64,000 bases of DNA from Pseudorhodoplanes sp. (GTDB lineage: Bacteria > Pseudomonadota > Alphaproteobacteria > Rhizobiales > Xanthobacteraceae): assembly GCA_019187085.1 (NCBI GenBank), contig JABARS010000001.1, positions 62,001 through 126,000 on the forward strand, read 5' to 3'. Shown piece by piece: positions 42,555-48,869 of the stretch. Below the pieces are notes generated by a model. The model was not told the DNA's origin, searched no databases, and saw nothing but the letters and a program-made list of their open reading frames with translations. Every line of letters starts with the position of its first letter. Position 1 is the stretch's first letter. The position numbers and the translations under genes were made by a program.

Positions 42555-44531
42555 ATGGCTACTCAAACTTCAGGCGGCGGCGACTTCATCAATAATCTTG
42601 GAAAAATCTACGGCTTCTATGCTGGCGGCTTCCTGGCGTTCGTCGTCCTGCTCGGCATCCTCGAGCAGTTCGGCGTTCCCAACCGCGTCCTCGGCTATCT
42701 GTTCGTGTTCTTCACGCTGGCGGTCTACGCCATCATCGGCGTGCTCTCGCGCACGGCGCAGGTTTCCGAATACTACGTCGCGGGCCGGCGCGTTCCGGCC
42801 TTCTATAACGGCATGGCAACGGGCGCAGACTGGATGTCGGCGGCCTCGTTCGTCGGTATGGCCGGCACGCTCTTCCTGCTCGGCTATGACGGCATGGCCT
42901 GGGTGCTCGGCTGGACCGGCGGCTACGTGCTGGTGTCGGTGCTGGTCGGTCCGTATCTGCGCAAGTTCGGCGCCTATACGGTTCCCGACTTCATGGCCTA
43001 CCGGTTCGGCGGCAACTTCGCCCGCTTTATCGCGGTCCTCGTGCTGTTCTCCGCCTCGTTCACCTATGTGACGGCGCAGATTTACGGCACCGGCATCATC
43101 GCCTCACGGTTCCTTGGCATGTCGTTCGAACTCGCGGTGTTCGTGGGCCTTGCCGGCATCCTGCTCTGCTCGATGCTGGGCGGCATGCGCGCGGTGACCT
43201 GGACGCAGATCGCCCAGTACATCGTGCTCATCGTTGCCTACCTGACCCCGATCATCATCCTGTCCACCAAGCATTACGGAATTCCGATTCCGCAATTGAC
43301 TTACGGACAGGCGATTGCGGAAATCACTGCCCGGGAAGGACAGATGGTGCAGGCCGGGCTGGCAACCGCGGCGGCTCTCAAGCCACACATCCAGCCGTGG
43401 TTCACCTACAGCCCGCTGAATTTCTTCGGCATCATCTTCTGCATGATGGTCGGTACGGCGTCCCTGCCGCACATCCTGATGCGCTACTTCACCACCCCGT
43501 CGGTGCGTGAAGCCCGTCAGTCGGTGGCCTGGTCGCTGTTCTTCATCTTCCTGCTGTACTTCTCGGCGCCGGCCTATGCGGCATTCTCCAAGCTCGAGGT
43601 GTATTCCAACATCATCGGCAGAGATGTCACTCAGCTGCGACCCTGGTTGTTCACCTGGGGTGAACTCGGCCTGATCAAGATCTGCGGCCAGAACGCCGTG
43701 AATCTGGATGCGGCCGTGGCCGCCTGTAAGGCGATCGCCGGACACCCCGGCGTGGTGCGTCTGCAGGACTTCGTGATCAACACGGACGTGATCGTGCTTT
43801 CCACTCCGGAAGTCGCGGGCCTTCCGTACGTGATCTCGGGCCTGGTCGCCGCCGGCGGTCTCGCCGCCGCGCTGTCGACCGCGGACGGCCTCCTGCTCGC
43901 CATCGCCAACGCGCTTTCGCACGACGTCTACTACAAGATGCTCGATCCGAACGCGCCGACGGTGCGGCGACTGCTGATCGCCCGTATCCTGCTGCTGGTT
44001 GTGGCCATCGGCGCCGCAACACTGGCATCGACCAAACCGGGTGACATCCTGGCGATGGTCGGCTGGGCGTTCTCGCTGGCAATGGCGGGCAACTTCCCGG
44101 CGCTCGTCATGGGCATCTGGTGGAAGCGGGCAACGACCACGGGTGCGGTCGCGGGGATGATCGCGGGCTTCGGCCTGTGCATCTTCTACCTCGTGACCAC
44201 CCGGTATTATCCGCAGGCGGGCGTGTCGTACTTCGGCATGAAGGCCCTCACCAACCCGGTCACCGGCGCTCCGCTGGTCGACATCGCCAAGACGATGGCT
44301 GATCCGAAGTGGCTCGCCGACGTGCCCGCGAGCGCCGCCAATCCGCTCCAGTCCAAGATCGGCTGGTTCGGGATGAACAACATCCTGTGCGGATTGCTCG
44401 GAATGCCTCTCGGCTTCCTCGTGATCTACGTGGTCAGCCTGATGGGCAAGGCGCCGTCGGCGGAGATGCAGGCCTTTGTGGACGAAATCCGCAAGCCGCG
44501 CGGCCGCACGGTGCTGCAGGAGAAGGACTAA
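42555..44531 (+). CDS. Sodium:solute symporter, VC_2705/ActP-like (acetate type)
   Basis: 658 residues with about 13 membrane helices of the SSS family. Core segments include SEYYVAGRRVPAFYNGMATGADWMSAASF near residues 72-100 and GTASLPHILMRYFTTPSVREARQS near residues 305-328, both typical of ActP and VC_2705 symporters. A long hydrophilic insert (residues 360-415) and a soluble insert near residue 565 are features of the VC_2705 branch. The likely substrate is acetate or another short monocarboxylate. It forms an operon with DUF4212 and ends in a strong terminator. Confidence 0.9.
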   Translation: MATQTSGGGDFINNLGKIYGFYAGGFLAFVVLLGILEQFGVPNRVLGYLFVFFTLAVYAIIGVLSRTAQVSEYYVAGRRVPAFYNGMATGADWMSAASFVGMAGTLFLLGYDGMAWVLGWTGGYVLVSVLVGPYLRKFGAYTVPDFMAYRFGGNFARFIAVLVLFSASFTYVTAQIYGTGIIASRFLGMSFELAVFVGLAGILLCSMLGGMRAVTWTQIAQYIVLIVAYLTPIIILSTKHYGIPIPQLTYGQAIAEITAREGQMVQAGLATAAALKPHIQPWFTYSPLNFFGIIFCMMVGTASLPHILMRYFTTPSVREARQSVAWSLFFIFLLYFSAPAYAAFSKLEVYSNIIGRDVTQLRPWLFTWGELGLIKICGQNAVNLDAAVAACKAIAGHPGVVRLQDFVINTDVIVLSTPEVAGLPYVISGLVAAGGLAAALSTADGLLLAIANALSHDVYYKMLDPNAPTVRRLLIARILLLVVAIGAATLASTKPGDILAMVGWAFSLAMAGNFPALVMGIWWKRATTTGAVAGMIAGFGLCIFYLVTTRYYPQAGVSYFGMKALTNPVTGAPLVDIAKTMADPKWLADVPASAANPLQSKIGWFGMNNILCGLLGMPLGFLVIYVVSLMGKAPSAEMQAFVDEIRKPRGRTVLQEKD

Positions 44532-44561
44532 GCCATAACGTAACGGCTTACCCCGAACATG

Positions 44562-44592
44562 GAGCGGGGCCTGCGGGCCCCGCTCTTTTTTT
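44562..44592 (+). terminator. Rho-independent terminator of the symporter operon
   Basis: GAGCGGGGCC pairs with GGCCCCGCTC around TGCG, followed by seven T residues (44586-44592). It begins 31 bases after the symporter stop. Confidence 0.93.
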
Positions 44593-44670
44593 GCGCGACC
44601 CCGCGCGGGCTTTCCGCTAAAAGCTAAAAGATGGCGGCGGGCGCCCCCCCCCGCGAAAACGGACAAGGCA

Positions 44671-44976
44671 ATGACGGGCTCTTTCTGGAACCTCTGGTAT
44701 TTTCACATCCCAAATTTCATCCTGGCGGTCGTAATGTACACGATGCTGGGCCGGGTTCTGCTCGGGTTGATCATGGATCGCCACTCGAAGAATTATATCT
44801 GGCGCGGCTTCTGTGCGATCACCGATCCGTTTCTCAACCTCATCTCCCGTGTCACGCCACGAGCGACAGCGCCGGTGGTGCTGTGGCTGTTCGGCTTCGT
44901 CTGGTTGTTCTGGCTGCGCGTTCTGCTGGTCGCGATCTTCCTGTCGGCAGGCCTTTTAGGGACGCCCCGATCATGA
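44671..44976 (+). CDS. Small membrane protein, hypothetical (YggT-like)
   Basis: 101 residues with two hydrophobic helices (about residues 12-33 and 67-93). The arrangement of LRVLL-type segments and AITDPFLNLISRVTP resembles the YggT family, whose function is not settled. The ATG is at 44671 with AAGG just upstream. Its stop overlaps the next start (ATGA). It opens the run of small membrane-protein genes before hemN. Confidence 0.6.
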   Translation: MTGSFWNLWYFHIPNFILAVVMYTMLGRVLLGLIMDRHSKNYIWRGFCAITDPFLNLISRVTPRATAPVVLWLFGFVWLFWLRVLLVAIFLSAGLLGTPRS

Positions 44977-45299
44977 ATGAGCGTAATTTTTATTATATCG
45001 GCATCGCCTTCTTCGCGATGATCAACGGAATATTCAATCCGTTTTTCTTTTTCGTGTTCCAGATCTCGGCCTATCTGATGTCGGAGCCGCTGTTCGGAAG
45101 CACAGCAGCGATCGCCTATTTCTCGTCGCTCATGCTGTCGACGATTACCGTCATTCTCGGCGGCATACCGGCCGCGCTCTACGAGCGCTATATCGGCGCC
45201 AATGACGATTCCACGATCGCGTCCCTGTGGATTTGGCTCGCCGGCACCGCCATCCTCACGCTTCCGGCGCTCGGCAACTTCCTCAAAATCGGACTCTGA
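44973..45299 (+). CDS. Small membrane protein, hypothetical
   Basis: 108 residues with three hydrophobic helices (residues ~6-32, 40-65, 84-103). The helix EPLFGSTAAIAYFSSLMLSTITVILGGIPAALYERY lies in the middle. Start ATG overlaps the stop of the YggT-like gene, so the two are co-translated. No family is recognised. Confidence 0.6.
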   Translation: MNERNFYYIGIAFFAMINGIFNPFFFFVFQISAYLMSEPLFGSTAAIAYFSSLMLSTITVILGGIPAALYERYIGANDDSTIASLWIWLAGTAILTLPALGNFLKIGL

Positions 45300-45393
45300 T
45301 CGCCAGAATTCGTGAGTGCCTGCGCGCCGGCCAAACTGGAACCGGCTCTCCGACTGCGCGTTGCCGCCGCAAATAAGTCCGTCAGCATATGCG

Positions 45394-45409
45394 TGGCACG
45401 ACCTTTGCT
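45394..45409 (+). promoter_or_regulatory. Sigma-54 (RpoN) promoter
   Basis: TGGCACGACCTTTGCT fits the -24/-12 consensus TGGCACG-N4-TTGCW at every fixed position, with GG (45395-45396) and GC (45407-45408) separated by exactly 10 bases. It lies 67 bases before the ATG at 45476 on the same strand. A bacterial enhancer-binding protein would be needed; no such gene is in the window. Confidence 0.8.
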
Positions 45410-45475
45410 TGATATCTTCGCAATATATGATTTGCGGGAAACGACGAGGGGGCAAATCTCATCTGGAGATAGCCC

Positions 45476-45865
45476 ATGGATTTCTTCTCGGACGGAGTGC
45501 CAGACCGTTTATCCCAATACGCCTTTTCGACCCTGGCCCGCGATTCCGGCTTCGTCGCCCTGACCGGCACGACCCTGATGGTCGGCTTCAGTTTCGATCC
45601 GCCCCTGGCGCTGATGATCGGCGCCCAGATCGCGCTTATTTTCTGCCTGTTTCTTCTTTATCGCGTCAGCGCCCTGTCGGCCGAACGGCTGGTACGCACG
45701 GAAGCCTGGCGCGGACTTGCCCCCCACCAGCGGCCGCGTGACGAATACGGTCTCGCCCGGGCCCGTCAGCGCCTGCAACACGCCATGCTGCATTTTGCGA
45801 AGGGATCGTCGGCGATTGCCTGCGCCCTGCTGGCGGGATCGCTGGCCGCGGGCGCATTGAAATAG
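45476..45865 (+). CDS. Membrane protein, hypothetical (sigma-54 linked)
   Basis: 129 residues with two hydrophobic regions (residues ~25-62 and 108-127) around a basic soluble part. TLMVGFSFDPPLALMIGA is matched by MTGMSFDPRFAFQAGG in the next gene, and the alignment continues (ALSAERLVRTEAWRGL with ALTKDYRKTEMWLYIE), so the two are tandem paralogues. GGAG lies 9 bases before the ATG. A near-perfect sigma-54 promoter precedes it. The gene is unknown but sits at the edge of the nitrate-respiration island. Confidence 0.65.
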   Translation: MDFFSDGVPDRLSQYAFSTLARDSGFVALTGTTLMVGFSFDPPLALMIGAQIALIFCLFLLYRVSALSAERLVRTEAWRGLAPHQRPRDEYGLARARQRLQHAMLHFAKGSSAIACALLAGSLAAGALK

Positions 45866-45958
45866 GGAGGGGACGGATATTACACTCGATCGTGAACGGA
45901 TTTTGCGTCCGTACTGGACTAGGCTTGCATCCGTGCGGACAAGGCACGAGGGCGACAC

Positions 45959-46453
45959 ATGGAACACATGCGCCGTATCGCGTTCGAGACGGTGATGCGC
46001 GCGTGCGGGTTCGGTTTCCTGGGGATCATCTGCGTGATGACCGGGATGTCCTTCGACCCCCGCTTTGCCTTTCAGGCCGGCGGACTGCTCACCACCATCA
46101 TGGCGTTCATCCTGATCCTGAAGTCGCGCGAGGCGCTGACCAAGGATTACCGCAAGACCGAAATGTGGCTCTATATCGAGAAGGACTTCCGGCCGCCGGA
46201 AGCCTATGCGCAATGGGCCAGCGCGACAGTGCTGCGCGACACCTATCTCACCTTCGCGCTGTGGACGTCGCTGATCTCGATCGTCATGTGGACGTTTGCG
46301 CTGTTGTTTTCGGTCGCGGGCATCAAGGCGACCTATTCGGTGACCGCGCCGTCGGCGCCGCATTACGTGGCGTCGAAGCCGGGCTCCACGCCTCAGCCCG
46401 AAGGCGACAATCCCCGCCGGCGGCCGCCCGCGATCAGCTATCAGCTCCGCTGA
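45959..46453 (+). CDS. Membrane protein, hypothetical (paralogue of the previous gene)
   Basis: 164 residues with three hydrophobic helices (about 14-30, 38-54 and 95-123) and a proline-rich C-terminal tail (KPGSTPQPEGDNPRRRPP). The central portion aligns with the preceding 129-residue protein, as described there, showing tandem duplication and divergence. It converges on hemN with 12 bases between stops. Function unknown; nitrogen-oxide respiration neighbours are the only clue. Confidence 0.65.
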   Translation: MEHMRRIAFETVMRACGFGFLGIICVMTGMSFDPRFAFQAGGLLTTIMAFILILKSREALTKDYRKTEMWLYIEKDFRPPEAYAQWASATVLRDTYLTFALWTSLISIVMWTFALLFSVAGIKATYSVTAPSAPHYVASKPGSTPQPEGDNPRRRPPAISYQLR

Positions 46454-46465
46454 GGCGCCGACGTT

Positions 46466-47818
46466 TCAGATCGCCAATGCGTGGCGGCGCTGCTCGATTT
46501 GCCGCGGCAGATAGGCGTCGAACTTCGCGCAGATGTTGCGCACGAAAGGCCGGCCGCGCGGCGTGACGCGGAAACCGTCGGACGTCGCTTCGACGAGGCC
46601 GTCGACATCCTCGGCGACGATGGCGTCCGCTTCGGCAATGACCGGGTCGGCGGCAGGCCCGAAACGGCGGCGCAACGCCTGCGCCGAGAAATCGAAATCG
46701 CACATCAGGCGTTCGATCGCGTCCGCGCGCACGCGGTCGTCCTCGCTCAGCGCCCAGCCGCGCGCCGTCGCAAGCCCGTCGGCGGCGACGTGGCGGGCAT
46801 AATCCTCACTCGATACGACGTTCTGGGCGTAGCCCTGTGGCAGCCGCGAGATCGACGACGCGCCGAGCCCGAGCAGCGCATCGGCGGCGTCGGTCGTGTA
46901 GCCCTGGAAATTGCGCGCCAGCGGCTCCTGCGCGAGCCTGTCGTCGGCGCGCGCAAAATGATCGATGCCGATCTGCCGGTAGCCGGCGGCGATGAGCGTC
47001 TCGGCCAGCCGCTGCGACTGGGCGAAGCGCTGCAACGGCCCGGGCAGCGCCTTCTCGTCGATCAGGCGCTGATGCTTGAGGCGCGAAGGCAGATGCGCAT
47101 AGCCGAAAATCGCGATCCGGTCCGGCGACAGCGTCAGGACCTGCTCCATCGTGCGCACGACGCTTGCTTCCGTCTGGTGCGGGAGCCCGTAAACCAGATC
47201 GATATTGATCGAGTCGACGCCGCTGCCGCGGAACAGCTCGACCGCAAGCCGCGTCTCGTCGTAGCTCTGCATGCGCCCGATCGCGCGCTGGACGGCCATG
47301 TCGAAATCCTGGACGCCGAGCGAAACGCGGTTGACCCCGATCGCGGCGAAGCTCTCGACCTGGTCGCGGGCGAGCAGACGCGGATCGATCTCGACCGCGA
47401 ACTCGGCGCCGACGGCGATGGTGAAGCGCTCGCGCAAAGCGGCGCCCAGGCGCAGGATGTCCTCGGCCTGCAGGATGTTCGGCGATCCGCCGCCCCAATG
47501 CTGATGGGTGATGCGCGGCCGCCCCGGCAGCGCCGCCGCGACTGCGGCAATCTCCGCTTCGAGCGAACCCAGATAGTCCGTGATCGGCCGGTGCCGGTGC
47601 GTCGCCTTGGTGCTGCAGCCGCAATACCAGCACAGCTCGCGGCAGAACGGGATATGGACATAGAGCGAGAGTTTCGCGGCCGGCGACAGCGCATCGAGCC
47701 ATTGCCGGTATTGCGATACTCCAACCTGCGCCGAGAAGTGATTGGCCGTCGGATAGCTGGTGTAGCGCGGCACCGGCAGCGCGTGGCGCCTGATGAGGGC
47801 CTCGTCCATTCTTCGCAT
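46466..47818 (-). CDS. hemN: Oxygen-independent coproporphyrinogen III oxidase
   Basis: 450 residues. This radical-SAM enzyme makes protoporphyrinogen for haem without oxygen, which is needed for anaerobic cytochromes and nitrate reductase. The iron-sulfur ligands are Cys59, Cys63 and Cys66 in FCRELCWYCGC, and Cys68 follows as in genuine HemN. WGGGSPN and VSLGVQDFD follow. The C-terminal HemN domain has SRLPQGYAQN and LMCDFDF. ATGs at 47818 and 47809 are possible. An FNR-type box lies 58-71 bases upstream, so induction without oxygen is likely. Confidence 0.95.
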   Translation of the reverse strand: MRRMDEALIRRHALPVPRYTSYPTANHFSAQVGVSQYRQWLDALSPAAKLSLYVHIPFCRELCWYCGCSTKATHRHRPITDYLGSLEAEIAAVAAALPGRPRITHQHWGGGSPNILQAEDILRLGAALRERFTIAVGAEFAVEIDPRLLARDQVESFAAIGVNRVSLGVQDFDMAVQRAIGRMQSYDETRLAVELFRGSGVDSINIDLVYGLPHQTEASVVRTMEQVLTLSPDRIAIFGYAHLPSRLKHQRLIDEKALPGPLQRFAQSQRLAETLIAAGYRQIGIDHFARADDRLAQEPLARNFQGYTTDAADALLGLGASSISRLPQGYAQNVVSSEDYARHVAADGLATARGWALSEDDRVRADAIERLMCDFDFSAQALRRRFGPAADPVIAEADAIVAEDVDGLVEATSDGFRVTPRGRPFVRNICAKFDAYLPRQIEQRRHALAI

Positions 47819-47875
47819 CCCATGCCGCGGGTGGCGGCCTAAGGTAATTTATCGTCCGATCCCGCCGCCCAGGTT

Positions 47876-47889
47876 CTGATTTCGATCAA
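47876..47889 (-). promoter_or_regulatory. FNR-type box upstream of hemN
   Basis: On the minus strand TTGATCGAAATCAG matches the FNR/FixK consensus TTGAT-N4-ATCAA in nine of ten positions. It lies 58 bases before the hemN ATG, a suitable place for activation in low oxygen. Confidence 0.75.
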
Positions 47890-47944
47890 ATTCGCCGCAT
47901 GCGCTTTTTGGCCGCCCAGCGGCTCCCGGCCGGCGCGACAGAGC

Positions 47945-48679
47945 CTATTCCGGCCCGTCGATGAGCGGATCGGGCCTGGCGCAGCTCACAAGCGCGCCGC
48001 GGTCCGAAATCACGATCTCGCGCCCGTTGCCCGAAATGCCGTGCGCCGACAGCGATGCCAGCGTCCGCGACAGATTTTCCGGTGTCATGCCGAGCAGCGC
48101 GGAGAGCGTGCGCTTTTCATAAGGCAGCGCGATGCGACCGCTGCCGCCCTGCTGCCGGTCGGCTTCGAGAATCCAGTTTGCAAGGCGTTCCACGCCTGTA
48201 CGCAATTTCTGATCCTTGAGCGTGCGGACAAGACGCCGGTAGCGGATGGCGAGTTCGTCGACCACCGCACGGGCGAACACCGGATCGCGACCAAATATCT
48301 CGCGTACATTTGCCGCAGGAATCATGAGAATGCGGCTTGGCGCCAAAGTGCGCGCGGATTTCAGATAAACGTCGTCGCGAACGATCGCCGCAAGAATGAA
48401 GGTCGTGACGGGCTGCAGAATTTCGATCGTGGTTTCGCGCGCCTCGTAACGGGCGAACAATTCAACGGTTCCCTCGACGACGACATGCAGAAAATCCGGA
48501 TGCTCACCTTCGTTGATCAGCACCACATGCATCGGAAATCGCTGCAGAAATGCGCCCTCGATCAGGCGCTCGAACTCGACGTCGGCAATTTCCTTGAACA
48601 GGGCGAGCGTGCGGATGACTTCACGCTCCGAGTCACGCATCATTTGATGTTTCCGTTTTGCGCCATTTGATGTTCCCAT
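47945..48679 (-). CDS. Crp/Fnr-family regulator without Fe-S cysteines (NarR/DNR-like)
   Basis: About 244 residues. The N-terminal cyclic-nucleotide-binding fold (residues ~25-135: LINEGEHPDFLHVVVEGTVELFARYE) is followed by a winged helix with the FNR-type recognition motif TPENLSRTLASL (E..SR), which reads TTGAT sites. The N-terminal Cys cluster of true FNR is missing, so direct oxygen sensing is unlikely; NarR (nitrate/nitrite) or DNR/NnrR (NO) types fit, and the place beside narK-narGHJI favours NarR. Starts at 48679, 48643 and 48640 are all in frame. A perfect FNR box lies 31 bases upstream. Confidence 0.8.
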   Translation of the reverse strand: MGTSNGAKRKHQMMRDSEREVIRTLALFKEIADVEFERLIEGAFLQRFPMHVVLINEGEHPDFLHVVVEGTVELFARYEARETTIEILQPVTTFILAAIVRDDVYLKSARTLAPSRILMIPAANVREIFGRDPVFARAVVDELAIRYRRLVRTLKDQKLRTGVERLANWILEADRQQGGSGRIALPYEKRTLSALLGMTPENLSRTLASLSAHGISGNGREIVISDRGALVSCARPDPLIDGPE

Positions 48680-48709
48680 TTGCAGTGCCTCGATCGCGTT
48701 CGAGCGGTA

Positions 48710-48723
48710 TTGATAATCATCAA
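48710..48723. promoter_or_regulatory. Perfect FNR-type box in the regulator promoter
   Basis: TTGATAATCATCAA is an exact TTGAT-N4-ATCAA site (read either strand). It lies 31 bases before the ATG at 48679 and may give autoregulation or FNR/FixK control of the regulator. Confidence 0.75.
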
Positions 48724-48800
48724 CCAGAAATAATAAGTCGATCAAACGAAAGATCAACCTTCGTAAGCTATTGCGCATTCTTCGGTATTCGGTGTTTAGC

Positions 48801-48814
48801 TTGATTCAAGTCAA
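48801..48814 (+). promoter_or_regulatory. FNR/NarR-type box upstream of narK
   Basis: TTGATTCAAGTCAA fits the FNR/FixK consensus TTGAT-N4-RTCAA exactly. Its centre is 62 bases before the narK ATG, which allows a class II arrangement (site near -41.5) for the nar transcript. Confidence 0.78.
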
Positions 48815-48869
48815 CGCGGCCTTCACGCTCCCGGGGTGATTTTCGCCGCGTCTCATTCCGGGGATTATC

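Noticed and set aside
45405..45420. FNR-like half-site TTGAT with TCGCAA near the sigma-54 promoter
   Set aside because: Second half does not fit ATCAA or GTCAA; the sigma-54 match explains the sequence better.
45930..45946. Possible second sigma-54 promoter (TGGACTAGGCTTGCAT) before the 164-residue gene
   Set aside because: GG-to-GC spacing is 9, not 10, and the -24 element is poor.
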